A stretch of DNA of 64,000 nt from Candidatus Poribacteria bacterium (GTDB taxonomy: Bacteria > Poribacteria > WGA-4E > WGA-3G): positions 1-64,000 of the forward strand of contig JAJEDN010000067.1 of NCBI GenBank assembly GCA_022821495.1. Reading direction: 5' to 3'. Of the stretch, positions 17,533 to 28,539 are shown piece after piece. The position numbers and the translations under genes were made by a program. Below the pieces are notes generated by a model, which saw only the letters and a program-made list of their open reading frames with translations, was not told the origin of the DNA and made no database searches. How positions within the stretch are numbered: the first letter of the stretch is position 1; each line of letters begins with the position of its first letter.

Positions 17533-18651
17533 TCAAACCACAACCGAATGCTTTTCCAAAACCGCATCGTTCAATTCGATACCGAGTCCCGGTTTTGTTG
17601 ATGGAATGATATACCCGTCTTCCCACTGCAGCGGTTCCTTGAGAATATCAGCATGGAAACCGTCCCACGTATGGATACCTTCCTGAATCAAGAAATTCGG
17701 GCTGCAGACATCGAGTTGAATATTCGCCGCACCGCCAATCGGACCACCATACAAGTGCGGTGCGATCTGCGCGTAGTGTGCTTCTCCCATAGATGCAATC
17801 TTTTTCGCCTCAAGGATGCCACCCGTAATCGTCAAATCCATCTGCAAGATAGATGCTGCTTGTTGTTCCAAGAGATCCGCGAACTCGTATTTCGTCAATA
17901 ACCGTTCCCCCGTAGCAATCGGGATGCTTGTTGACTGTGCGACGCGTGCCATCTCTTTGACGTTCTCCGGCGGTATCGGTTCCTCAAACCAGAGCGGATC
18001 ATACTGTTCGACGCGTTTCGCGAACCGGATTGCGCTGTTTGTGTTGAATTGCCCGTGCGTCCCGATCAGAATATCGCACCTGTCACCAACGGCATCGCGA
18101 ATACCTCGGATGACGCTCTCTGCGTAGTCGAGTGTCTCTAACCTATCGGCTGTGGCTGCATCGACCGGATCAAATTTGACTGCAGTAAAACCTTTCTCGA
18201 CGTAAGAGAGCGCGAGTTCGCCTGTCTGTTCTGGTGAATCGCCGCGTCGCCATTGCAAGAGATAGGAATAGGCGCGCAATTTTTCATGGAACATACCGCC
18301 TAACAGGTTGTAAATCGGTTGATTCAACGCCTTGCCAACGATGTCCCAACACGCCATCTCAATTGCACTCATCGCCGGTGTCGTTAGCGGACCGGAGTGT
18401 CTGACACACGGACCTTCATAGAGTGTTGACCAGATTTTTTCGATCCGAAATGGGTCTGCCCCAATCAGGAACCGCTCGCCCCAATCCTTGATGAGTTCAA
18501 CGACGACGTGGTTGAGTTGCGTATGATACGTACATTCGCCTACGCCTTCGATGCCTTCATCTGTTATTAGTTTGACGAAAATCCAGCGTCTGCCGCCCCA
18601 ATGCGGTGGCGGTACATCAACAAGATAGGTCTTCACATCAACAATCTTCAT
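17533..18651 (-). CDS. Mandelate racemase / muconate lactonising family enolase
   Basis: 372 residues from the ATG at 18651, with AAGGAAAG upstream; the longer frame to 18705 lacks a ribosome site. MKIVDVKTYLVD opens the capping domain. FTAVKFDPVD, DILIGTHGQFN, WFEEPIPPENV and IPIATGERL mark the barrel strands with acid/base and Mg2+ ligands. The pattern is close to D-galactonate or related sugar-acid dehydratases, but the exact substrate cannot be set from sequence alone. Confidence 0.85.
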   Translation of the reverse strand: MKIVDVKTYLVDVPPPHWGGRRWIFVKLITDEGIEGVGECTYHTQLNHVVVELIKDWGERFLIGADPFRIEKIWSTLYEGPCVRHSGPLTTPAMSAIEMACWDIVGKALNQPIYNLLGGMFHEKLRAYSYLLQWRRGDSPEQTGELALSYVEKGFTAVKFDPVDAATADRLETLDYAESVIRGIRDAVGDRCDILIGTHGQFNTNSAIRFAKRVEQYDPLWFEEPIPPENVKEMARVAQSTSIPIATGERLLTKYEFADLLEQQAASILQMDLTITGGILEAKKIASMGEAHYAQIAPHLYGGPIGGAANIQLDVCSPNFLIQEGIHTWDGFHADILKEPLQWEDGYIIPSTKPGLGIELNDAVLEKHSVVV

Positions 18652-18708
18652 TTTTTTAACTTTCCTTGCGGTTCGATTAGGAGGATCGTATTGATCAGGT
18701 CTCATTCC

Positions 18709-18829
18709 GTAGAGTCGTCCTCCACTACGTTACGGACTACAGTTTTTTATATTTTCTTGCAGTTCGGTTAGGTGAATTGGAGAATAAAGTGCTACGCTGT
18801 AGAATCGTCCTCCACTACGTTGCGGACTA
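18709..18829. repeat. Two near-identical 31-bp direct repeats
   Basis: 18709-18739 and 18799-18829, both containing CGTCCTCCACTACGTT, agree at 29 of 31 bases. They lie in the spacer between the enolase and DUF5916 genes, which otherwise shows no gene. Confidence 0.8.
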
Positions 18830-18879
18830 TGGCTTGCTGACTGCCGATAGCCGACTGCCGACTGCCACTTCAGTAAATA

Positions 18880-21102
18880 TTACGGATTCCACCAATACGT
18901 AACCTTACCGACTACCGTTGTATCCATCAATCCTGATGTTACACTGTCTGTCCCATACGTCTGATTAAAAACGAGATAGAAATCGCTACCCGGTCGATAA
19001 ATGTAATTAACCAAGAAATTCGTAGTCATCAGATTTCGATCGCTGTTCCATTGGACATAAAGCTTCGTAAAAAGATCTGTGGAAAAAGAATAGCCGACAC
19101 GTCCGCCGAAGATGTTCGTATCAAACGAACCGTCTGGCAATGTGACACGATTAAACTCATATCTCGGTTCCAAACTAAAGCGTCCAGTGAGTCGGAGGTC
19201 GAGCCGAAGTTCAAACCCGCGCCGGGTGCCGTTGTAGAAATCCCCGATGTTGAACCCCAAACGTCCATTAAAGACGTTGCCTTCCGCATTGAGCATGAGG
19301 CTATAGTTGTTGTAATCGTACTTGCCTTTCGGAATGATGATCCCTTCCCGAATTTCAAAGTCTTCGGTGAGGTTCTCAAAATTCCGGTAGATTCGGAGAC
19401 CGCCCCAACCGTTTGTTTCCAGTTCAAGCCATGTGCTCCAGATAAAGGTCCGCGTCTCTAATTCGTTATCCGAATTGAGGATGATATCGATCTCCGGTCC
19501 AATCCACATCCGGCGAAAGCCGTACCAATGAAGATAAGGCGTGCCTCGGATTTCGCTCCGAAACCATCGGCTGCCTTTACGGTAGACGTAGCCGACTTCA
19601 GGGTTGAACGCCTCACCGATGTCCGTATAAGAAGCACTCACCCGTGCTACGGTGCTTTGCCAATTGCCGCCGAAGTACAACGCATTTGTGTTTAGCGGAG
19701 AGGTGTCGTTTTCCTGAGCGGTTTGCCCATCCTGAATGTCGCTCGGTTCAAAGGTACGCGCCCAGAGACCGCGGAAATTCGTGTTGTCGGTCGGTCGGTA
19801 GATAAAATCAACGCCTGTTGCGCGGTTGTGCGCGTCAAGACCTTGCTTATTAACAGCAATCACACCGAGGCTTGATCCAGTGAAAAGGTCGCGCTTGATC
19901 CGCAGCACCGAATAGTTCGTTCTATCAAGGTCAACTGCGTCTAAATCTTCTGTGGCAGCAGCGTTGTATTTGTCCGTGAGAACATTCAGCAATCCCACGC
20001 CGAAGCCTCCGACTTTACCTGTAACTTTGCCACCTCCGAGAATCGGGATAGCGTGCCCTTCCTCGATACCGATGCGGCGACTGTAGAACAGTAACAGGGG
20101 TGGCGGGGCATTGAAACTCGTCCGTGGAATGCCAAAGTCAAATAAGCCCGCGCCCTCTAAGAAAAATTGCCGTTTTTCTGGGAAGAAAAGACTAAACCGC
20201 GTTAAATTCGCTTGTTCCCGATCCGCCTCAACTTGGGCGAAATCTGTATTAACCGTGAGATCGGCGGTCAGGTTTGAGGTGAGGCTCACTTTCATATCTG
20301 CCCCAAGGTCAAGCACACCGATCGTTCCGTCTTCCGCTGTCCGGGCAACACCCGGGAGTAGATACGGCAGAAACTCAATGTTTCGGCGTTGTGAGATTTC
20401 GGAGATACCCGTTAGCGTCCCTAAGTGTGTCGTCCGGTAACGTGCTTGAAAGGTATATGCTGCTGGCACTGGTGCCCATGTGCCTTCTTCTTGGTTTTTC
20501 TGGATGGTGCGTCCAAGGTTCAGTCCCCATGTTACCGCTGCTTCGTCCTTAAACCGCAGCTGACTGAACGGAATCGCGATTTCTGTTGTCCAATTGTCGT
20601 TATTAATTTTTCCCTTACTGTCCCAAACAGCATTCCAGTTCTCGTTTCGGCTGTCGCCGCTGTCCATGATCGCGACATCTTCCCGCGCACCGAGCGGATT
20701 AACCCGGAAGAAGAACCCACTCCGTCGGTCATTATAGGTGTCTAACAGCACAAAGACGTTGTCGTTATCCCATAACATCGTATCGCGTCGCATCTTATTG
20801 GCAATAATCTTGGAACGGTCAGATTCACTGCAAACAAAACCGAAATAGATGTATCTGTCATCGTAAAGGATACGCACCTCTGTCGCTTCTGTTAGCGGCA
20901 CGCCTTCATCGGGTTCAAATTGAATGAATCGACGAATAGGGGTTGCTTTCTGCCAATCGGATTCTGTGAGTTCGCCGTCGATCTCAATGCTTTCATACGT
21001 GCGATACGCTTCTGCTTGAAATTCCTCAGCGTCACCGGCATACACGCCAACACTGACGGAAAAGAGAAGTAAAATTGATAGCCATCTACATAGATAATCC
21101 AT
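18880..21102 (-). CDS. DUF5916 outer-membrane barrel protein with CBM9-like N-terminus
   Basis: 740 residues. A signal peptide ends near VYAGDA. Residues 35-200 resemble a family 9 carbohydrate-binding domain (IDGELTESDWQKATPI, TEVRILYDDRYIYFGFVC). The rest is the DUF5916 region, rich in alternating beta strands and ending YWWNP, as expected of a barrel inserted in the outer membrane. Often found near catabolic genes; function unproven. No strong ribosome site is seen. Confidence 0.85.
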   Translation of the reverse strand: MDYLCRWLSILLLFSVSVGVYAGDAEEFQAEAYRTYESIEIDGELTESDWQKATPIRRFIQFEPDEGVPLTEATEVRILYDDRYIYFGFVCSESDRSKIIANKMRRDTMLWDNDNVFVLLDTYNDRRSGFFFRVNPLGAREDVAIMDSGDSRNENWNAVWDSKGKINNDNWTTEIAIPFSQLRFKDEAAVTWGLNLGRTIQKNQEEGTWAPVPAAYTFQARYRTTHLGTLTGISEISQRRNIEFLPYLLPGVARTAEDGTIGVLDLGADMKVSLTSNLTADLTVNTDFAQVEADREQANLTRFSLFFPEKRQFFLEGAGLFDFGIPRTSFNAPPPLLLFYSRRIGIEEGHAIPILGGGKVTGKVGGFGVGLLNVLTDKYNAAATEDLDAVDLDRTNYSVLRIKRDLFTGSSLGVIAVNKQGLDAHNRATGVDFIYRPTDNTNFRGLWARTFEPSDIQDGQTAQENDTSPLNTNALYFGGNWQSTVARVSASYTDIGEAFNPEVGYVYRKGSRWFRSEIRGTPYLHWYGFRRMWIGPEIDIILNSDNELETRTFIWSTWLELETNGWGGLRIYRNFENLTEDFEIREGIIIPKGKYDYNNYSLMLNAEGNVFNGRLGFNIGDFYNGTRRGFELRLDLRLTGRFSLEPRYEFNRVTLPDGSFDTNIFGGRVGYSFSTDLFTKLYVQWNSDRNLMTTNFLVNYIYRPGSDFYLVFNQTYGTDSVTSGLMDTTVVGKVTYWWNP

Positions 21103-21405
21103 GGTGTACCAAAGTAAGAAACCTAACCTCCGTGATTGTCTTAAAAGTTCTTCTTATTATACCACATCTATTGAATTTATGCACATTCTTATCAGATTCA
21201 AAAATTTATTTTATTTAACGTTTTTGTGTTTAAAGTAGTATCATTAATCCACACTAATAAGGAGAATGCCCGTGAAACAAGAGAAAAACCGATTCTCTCA
21301 AATCCTTAACTTTCCTGATTGCCATCCTGCGGAATTGGACATCACATTTTTTATTGACACTTGGAAACATTTATGATTTACTAATACTAAAGAAAGGGGC
21401 ACATC
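21103..21405. other. Intergenic stretch holding one possible small ORF
   Basis: A/T-rich spacer between divergent genes. Apart from the 34-codon frame at 21272 nothing is recognised. Confidence 0.4.
21272..21376 (+). CDS. Possible 34-residue small protein
   Basis: GTG start with AAGGAG 8 bases upstream, a better ribosome site than many longer genes here. The product begins MKQEKNRFSQILNFPDC and ends TWKHL. No domain is recognised. It could be the 5' end of a deleted gene or a genuine small protein. Confidence 0.35.
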   Translation: MKQEKNRFSQILNFPDCHPAELDITFFIDTWKHL

Positions 21406-21825
21406 ATGAAACATATTTTGCTTTTCTTAATACCGTTCTGTGCAATCGCTATGCCAGTTATGGGTGAGTTAACAGATGCTGATCTCAATGAGATCCGCTT
21501 GATCGTTCAAGAGGAAGTCAAGCCTATAAAAGCCGACATCGTAACTCTAAAAACAGATGTAGCATGGATGCGTGGCAAACTTGAAGGCGTTGACAAGCAA
21601 TTTGAAGGCGTGAATCAACGAATCACGCACGCGACCAATGTATCTTATGGGTTAATAGCACTCATAGTAGCAGCTATAGCAATTCCACAAATCATTATGG
21701 CATGGCGAGAAAAAGGACAGAAAGCACAAGTCGAGAGGATTGAAAACTTAGAGAATCAAATCAGAAGAATCGCTGAACAGCCAAACACTGGACAGATTAA
21801 TACTGGGAGTTCTACCGTAGGATAA
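21406..21825 (+). CDS. Small membrane protein with coiled coil
   Basis: 139 residues. An N-terminal hydrophobic signal (to about VMG, residue 20) is followed by a predicted coiled coil (residues 22-70), a membrane helix (YGLIALIVAAIAIPQIIMAW) and a second charged helix. AAAGGGG lies before the ATG. No family recognised; similar small coiled-coil membrane proteins are common in this kind of genome. Confidence 0.65.
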   Translation: MKHILLFLIPFCAIAMPVMGELTDADLNEIRLIVQEEVKPIKADIVTLKTDVAWMRGKLEGVDKQFEGVNQRITHATNVSYGLIALIVAAIAIPQIIMAWREKGQKAQVERIENLENQIRRIAEQPNTGQINTGSSTVG

Positions 21826-21845
21826 AGTCTAATGGAGAAATTATT

Positions 21846-22145
21846 GTGAAATTTATTGAAATTGTTATGCCCAGAAATGCAGATACTCCGAGTCTACCCG
21901 ATAACGTGTTAATCAATCTTGATGGGATTTTAGAGGTTTATGTTCGGGCTCTGATGTCTAGGGAAGAAGATTTTCGTGGTTATGAATACGGTTTGTTCAT
22001 AACACATCGATCGAGGGAAATGAGACTTCATGGCACCAAACCGGAGTGCGAACATGCGTATAAAGAACTATGTGAGTTCCTGACATCGCGTGCAGAAGGG
22101 GTAGTGGGGAAACTTGTGTTTCCATCTGAAAAACCTCCTTTCTAA
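21846..22145 (+). CDS. Hypothetical protein
   Basis: 99 residues from a GTG preceded by GGAG. It begins MKFIEIVMPRNADTPSLPDN. A compact mixed alpha/beta protein without signal or membrane segment; no known domain. It follows the membrane protein at 21406 by 20 bases, so they are probably co-transcribed. Confidence 0.55.
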   Translation: MKFIEIVMPRNADTPSLPDNVLINLDGILEVYVRALMSREEDFRGYEYGLFITHRSREMRLHGTKPECEHAYKELCEFLTSRAEGVVGKLVFPSEKPPF

Positions 22146-22268
22146 TGTCTGGTTTAGGATGTATGCCTTGACTTTCTGTAGACGTAAAGTCAGGTTTTTC
22201 CATTTTCCCGTGCTTTTACCCATCGCCAGATTTTTTGAACACTATAACCTGTGAACTCATCAAGTTCA

Positions 22269-22310
22269 CGGATTGGAAACCCAAGTCTTTAGACTTGGGT
22301 TTCCAATCCG
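22269..22310. repeat. Perfect 19-bp inverted repeat, 4-base loop
   Basis: Arms begin CGGATTGGAAACCCAAGTC, and the loop is TTTA. There is no T-run on either side, so it is not a typical intrinsic terminator. It is probably a short palindromic genomic element. Confidence 0.85.
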
Positions 22311-22345
22311 TCCTCGTGGATCAGACTAAAACGTTGAAAAACCAT

Positions 22346-22374
22346 TTGACTTTGGTCAGAAATTATGGCATAAT
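22346..22374 (+). promoter_or_regulatory. Sigma70-type promoter of katG
   Basis: TTGACT, 17 bases, CATAAT. The transcript would begin about 120 bases before the ATG and include the inverted repeat at 22386-22400 / 22411-22424, which could be a regulator site or leader hairpin. Confidence 0.7.
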
Positions 22375-22458
22375 ACATCACATTGGCAGATAGAGTAACC
22401 ATAACCACAAGGTTATCTGTCTGCTACCTACGTATCATGGATTAGCCGAAGTACATGA

Positions 22459-24690
<2,232 letters not shown>

Positions 24691-24710
24691 TTTCGGCAAA
24701 ATAAGTGCAA

Positions 24711-24738
24711 TGGGAGCGTGTTAACCCTCACGCTCCCA
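24711..24738 (+). terminator. Hairpin after katG
   Basis: TGGGAGCGTG and CACGCTCCCA pair as 10-bp arms around an 8-base loop, 21 bases after the stop. No T-run follows, so termination efficiency is uncertain. Confidence 0.55.
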
Positions 24739-24935
24739 CCACCCTCCAATTCACCTAAAATTAGTATAACTTCCCTTCTTCCTTTCTTCTTGTAGGAGCG
24801 AGTGTTTTTGCTTGGGTGTTTTTTTATCGCTCGCGACTCACACCAACGCCTCTCAAGAATCTTATTGATTTCCTCCCGAAAATATGAGAAAATACAGATG
24901 CGTCCGAATCTTATCACCTTGCAAACAGGAGAACC

Positions 24936-26249
24936 ATGAAAAACGATAAGAAAACAATCTTTGGGTGGTGCATGTACGACTGCGCGAATTCAGCCTATGT
25001 CACCACTGTGATCGCCGCTATATTGCCGAATTATTTTGCGAAAGCCATTGTAGGCGAAGCGGGTGTGAACATTCTCGGCATGAATGTGAGTGCAACGGCG
25101 TTGTGGGGCTATATGTTGGGAACCGCGGCGTTCTGCGTCTTCCTCTTTGCACCCGTGCTTGGCGCGATTTCCGATTTCTCATCCGCAAAAAAACGGTTTC
25201 TTCTGGGCTTCGCGTATACAGGCAGTATCTTCGCAACGATGCTCTATTTTTGCGGGTCCGGTGATGTCGGATTGACGATTGTGCTGTTTCTCGGTTCTCA
25301 AATTTGCTTTGTCGGCGGTAATGTTTTCTACGATGCGTTCTTACCCCAGATCGCCTCCGAAGACAAAATGGATTCCGTTTCTGCCAGAGGATATGCGTTC
25401 GGGTATGTCGGCGGCTCGCTGCAATTTACCATTGCTCTCGCCCTCGTCGCCACGCAAAAGACACCGGAAGGCCAAGCGATGGCGGCACGCATCGGGATGG
25501 CGATGACAGGACTCTGGTGGGCAGGGTGGACCTTGTTGACGATGAAATATCTAAAAGAGGAAAAAACGCCGTATCAACTTCCAGAGGCACACCGTAACAA
25601 ACCCAAACCTATCGCCTATCTCATCCTCGGCATCAGTCGGACAGTTGCCACTGCGAAAAAGGTCGGACGTTTTAAACACCTCACCCTCTTTCTCATCGCC
25701 TATATGATATACAACGACGGAATCCACACCGTCACCAGTATGGCGACGATTTACGGCACCGAAGAGCTAAAACTCACAACAACGGCACTGATGGTAACGC
25801 TTTTGCTCGTCCAAGTCGTTGCGATTGGTGGGGCGTTGATCTTCAGTCGGCTCGCAAATCGCATCGGTGCCAAACGTTCCGTGATGTTCGCTTTAGTCTT
25901 ATGGAGCGGGGTTGTTACTTATGGGTACTTCATCCATACTGCAACGGAATTTTTTATTTTGGGCATGGTTGTTGGCGTTGTTCTCGGTGGAACACAGGCG
26001 TTGAGCCGTTCCCTTTATGGCGCGATGATTCCAGAAGAGGCAAGCGCAGAGTTTTACGGGTTCTATTCTGTCTTTAGCAAGTTTTCGTCGATTTGGGGAC
26101 CCGTGACGTTTGGTGTTATCAAACAAATTACAGGCAGCGCACGCCTCGCTATTATTTCATTGATGATCTTCTTTATCGCTGGGTTGATACTGCTGAGCCT
26201 TGTAAATGAGACAAAAGCAAAAGCGGATAGGGATAAGTTTACATTCTGA
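24936..26249 (+). CDS. MFS transporter, UMF1/Atg22-like family
   Basis: 437 residues with about 12 membrane helices. WCMYDCANSAYVTTVIAAI is the conserved first segment of the UMF1 group, and FSSAKKRFLLG is the loop 2-3 motif. These proteins are thought to export small molecules such as amino acids; the substrate here is unknown. AGGAGAACC precedes the ATG. Confidence 0.85.
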   Translation: MKNDKKTIFGWCMYDCANSAYVTTVIAAILPNYFAKAIVGEAGVNILGMNVSATALWGYMLGTAAFCVFLFAPVLGAISDFSSAKKRFLLGFAYTGSIFATMLYFCGSGDVGLTIVLFLGSQICFVGGNVFYDAFLPQIASEDKMDSVSARGYAFGYVGGSLQFTIALALVATQKTPEGQAMAARIGMAMTGLWWAGWTLLTMKYLKEEKTPYQLPEAHRNKPKPIAYLILGISRTVATAKKVGRFKHLTLFLIAYMIYNDGIHTVTSMATIYGTEELKLTTTALMVTLLLVQVVAIGGALIFSRLANRIGAKRSVMFALVLWSGVVTYGYFIHTATEFFILGMVVGVVLGGTQALSRSLYGAMIPEEASAEFYGFYSVFSKFSSIWGPVTFGVIKQITGSARLAIISLMIFFIAGLILLSLVNETKAKADRDKFTF

Positions 26250-26258
26250 AAAAAAAAG

Positions 26259-26287
26259 TTGACACTTTGCGGATTTTAGCACAGAAT
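26259..26287 (+). promoter_or_regulatory. Possible promoter for the sigma-fragment cluster
   Basis: TTGACA, 17 bases, CAGAAT; an alternative -10 (ATATAT) lies a few bases further on. Confidence 0.45.
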
Positions 26288-26448
26288 ATATAAGTTAGGA
26301 CGGTACTCCCGCAGAATCTATAACAAATAGAGAGGATTTATGTATGCATTATGACGAATAGGTAAAGGATGAACTTCTCAAGCGATCGCGCCTTTACCTT
26401 GTAGTAAGATACGGTTTGCCAACCCCTACAAATAGAAAGGCAGTAACC

Positions 26449-26763
26449 ATGAGAAGAACAACGCTTGACATCTCTCACCCTCATAGACTTTATGCATCCC
26501 TCAACCGTTTTATCGCCGCCACGCGCCTGTTATCTCTCGAAGATGAGCACACCCTGGCGTGTGACAAATCCCCCGAAGCACGCAACCGGCTCATCCTGTC
26601 CCAACTCCGTCTTGTTAAATCGATCGCCTTCCGTTTCAGAGACTATGGCGTTGATGTGAAAGACTGCTTCGATCAAGGTGTGGTAGGTCTCATCAAAGCT
26701 ATTGATAAATATAATCCTAACCGTGGCAGACTTGCCACGTTTGCTCACCGCTTTTCTGTATGA
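26449..26763 (+). CDS. Truncated sigma-70 family factor (region 2 only)
   Basis: 104 residues. SQLRLVKSIAFRFRDYGVDVKDCFDQGVVGLIKAIDKYN and PNRGRLATFAHRF correspond to sigma regions 2.1-2.3, which bind the core polymerase clamp and start promoter melting. The protein stops just where region 2.4 should recognise the -10 box, and regions 3 and 4 are absent. It may be a relic or a small core-binding competitor. The stop overlaps the next start (ATGA). Confidence 0.65.
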   Translation: MRRTTLDISHPHRLYASLNRFIAATRLLSLEDEHTLACDKSPEARNRLILSQLRLVKSIAFRFRDYGVDVKDCFDQGVVGLIKAIDKYNPNRGRLATFAHRFSV

Positions 26764-27065
26764 CCTTATCGAACGATTCAACTTCGAGTTTTAGTTATGT
26801 AATTGCAATTGCGAATGCATACGGAGGTGAAGATTACGTGTCGTTAAGTACGTATGTGGGTGCTGATGAAATTGAGGTTGGTGGTTATTATTTAACCTGC
26901 ACAGGAAAACCAAATAAGTCTGATCGCTATATTGGTAGCATAAGTGTCGGAGAGGATAACCATATTTCTCCAAAGGAGGAATGTTGTGAGGTATCTTCTT
27001 CAATCGGCGGCATGGGGAACGATGGCGTAGGCTATCAAGATTACGACCATGATAACGCTGGGTAA
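26760..27065 (+). CDS. Hypothetical acidic protein, translationally coupled
   Basis: 101 residues, acidic and rich in Gly, Ser and Tyr, beginning MTLSNDSTSSFSYVIAIANA and ending YQDYDHDNAG. It starts inside the stop codon of the sigma fragment. No sigma region can be recognised in it, so it is not a simple frameshifted continuation. Function unknown. Confidence 0.45.
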   Translation: MTLSNDSTSSFSYVIAIANAYGGEDYVSLSTYVGADEIEVGGYYLTCTGKPNKSDRYIGSISVGEDNHISPKEECCEVSSSIGGMGNDGVGYQDYDHDNAG

Positions 27066-27075
27066 TCTGTTTAAG

Positions 27076-27097
27076 GGCAGACCCAAAAGGGTCTGCC
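27076..27097. terminator. Hairpin GGCAGACCC-AAAA-GGGTCTGCC
   Basis: Perfect 9-bp stem 10 bases after the stop of the preceding gene. The 3' side is ATATT rather than a T-run, so it is a likely but not certain terminator. Confidence 0.5.
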
Positions 27098-27221
27098 ATA
27101 TTAAGTCTTGGTTTTGTGCATCTTTTAGGTTAGCACCTTACAGGAAAAAGATTGATATGTCTTTTCGGGCACGTCATCTTCACTTCTCGCAATGAATAAT
27201 AGCCCGCCCGGAGGTAACATC

Positions 27222-27986
27222 ATGTTTCGGGACTTACTTTCAAGCAGATTGATCCAAGCGGGACTCATTTTTTTTGTTCTCATGGTTGTGTGTGGAACGC
27301 TTTATCTGGAATACGTCAAGCACACTTCTGAAAAAGAACTCTTGAAAACAAAGCCGCCTCTGCTACAAGTGGAACCTGTCTCAACCATTCAGCACAACCA
27401 ACAACCCGAGAACCCAGGCATTGACATCGTGGAAGAAACGGATGCACCCACAACCGACGATCCACACGCGCATAACATCGTAGCTGAAGAGATAGATGTA
27501 AGGTCTACAGACCACACGGCTCTTACCGCTCTTACAGATGTATGGGATATCCCCATAGAAGCGGAAGTCCCTGAACAGGGGGGGTTCAAAACAACCCCCG
27601 ATGGATATCCCCTGACACCTTATTGGGATTATCCTAAGGACGAGCAAAACGATTGGTCTTATGAAAATAAGTTGGTAGACCATGTGCTTGTAAAACTTTG
27701 GAAACAGGGCACGCGAGATTTTATAGGTGGTTCGATAGAGCTGGACACCAGCAGAGTTCGCCCGCATTATCTAAATACACTCTATGTTCAATGGGAAGAA
27801 GTTGAACATCCTGATGGTTCGATGGTGAAGATGATTACGAGGGCACTTGGGGCTGGTGATGTCAATTGGCGGCAAAAAGGTCCTTTCGACCTTCCACCAC
27901 CCGAAGTGCATTTAATTGATATAAATTCAACTGAAGGCAAAGGCATTGATCCCTTTACCTTCCTAACTTCTGAGGAGTTCCCCTAA
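27222..27986 (+). CDS. Membrane-anchored hypothetical protein
   Basis: 254 residues from the ATG at 27222 (GGAGG 7 bases upstream). One N-terminal membrane helix (LIQAGLIFFVLMVVCGTLYLE), a Pro/Thr/Asp-rich linker to residue 110, then a folded C-terminal part (TPDGYPLTPYWDYP, VLVKLWKQGTRDFIGGSIE). No known family. It overlaps the next small frame by one base. Confidence 0.65.
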   Translation: MFRDLLSSRLIQAGLIFFVLMVVCGTLYLEYVKHTSEKELLKTKPPLLQVEPVSTIQHNQQPENPGIDIVEETDAPTTDDPHAHNIVAEEIDVRSTDHTALTALTDVWDIPIEAEVPEQGGFKTTPDGYPLTPYWDYPKDEQNDWSYENKLVDHVLVKLWKQGTRDFIGGSIELDTSRVRPHYLNTLYVQWEEVEHPDGSMVKMITRALGAGDVNWRQKGPFDLPPPEVHLIDINSTEGKGIDPFTFLTSEEFP

Positions 27987-28218
27987 TGAAACTTCTGACA
28001 ATTCTCACGGTGGCTGTTTTTTTAGTCGCTTCACGGCATCCGGTTCTATTGGCGGCGGATGTCCGGGAGGTGGTGGCGTTCAAGATTTTGACACGGCTAC
28101 TGCAGGTCCCTAACATTGCGGTAGCAGTTCTTTAGGAATTGCCACTTTTCCTAACGTGGTTCATCTCAGGAATAATGGCAAATGGAAATTTAACCCACGT
28201 AGTTATCAACTTCGTTAA
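27986..28218 (+). pseudogene. Interrupted small secreted-protein gene
   Basis: The frame from the ATG at 27986 gives a signal-like start (MKLLTILTVAVFLVAS) and stops at 28135. In another frame, entered after the T7 run (28017-28023), the reading SIGGGCPGGGGVQDFDTATAGP is followed by a TAA and then GSSSLGIATFPNVVHLRNNG to 28218. A one-base change in the T-run plus one stop would restore a single product. Either a decayed gene or one that depends on slippage. Confidence 0.4.
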
Positions 28219-28307
28219 GCAGTAGCACATATTTTTTCCATAAGCTAACTGTTTTCCTTCAAATCAATAGGATAAATTTACGCAATGCTCAATAAATTGT
28301 AGGGACC

Positions 28308-28334
28308 GTAGGGGCTGGGTTACCCAGCCCCTAT
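28308..28334. repeat. Palindromic element, second copy
   Basis: GTAGGGGCTGGGT-T-ACCCAGCCCCTAT; one mismatch from the copy at 17415-17441. Confidence 0.9.
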
Positions 28335-28446
28335 GAGCTACGAACCGTGCTTGTTTTGAGAAACACGAGTATTTGCAATTATGTTTGTAGCTCGGTGATT
28401 TATCACCTGTCTGCGTAAGTCCTATTGTATTTATGGCGGACGCTGA

Positions 28447-28477
28447 ATAAAAAAGGGACGGCGCAAAGCCGTCCCTT
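28447..28477 (-). terminator. Intrinsic terminator of the TonB gene
   Basis: On the - strand AAGGGACGGC and GCCGTCCCTT form a 10-bp stem with a 5-base loop followed by TTTTTATT. Confidence 0.8.
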
Positions 28478-28539
28478 CCCATGTTAACGCTATCGTGGCA
28501 AAATTGGCGCGTTTCCGAAGCGCGCCTGCAATGTGTCCG

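Larger units (their letters stand above)
28219..28539. other. Gene-free spacer
   Basis: Contains the palindromic element at 28308-28334 and the terminator of the TonB gene. Nothing else recognised. Confidence 0.5.
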
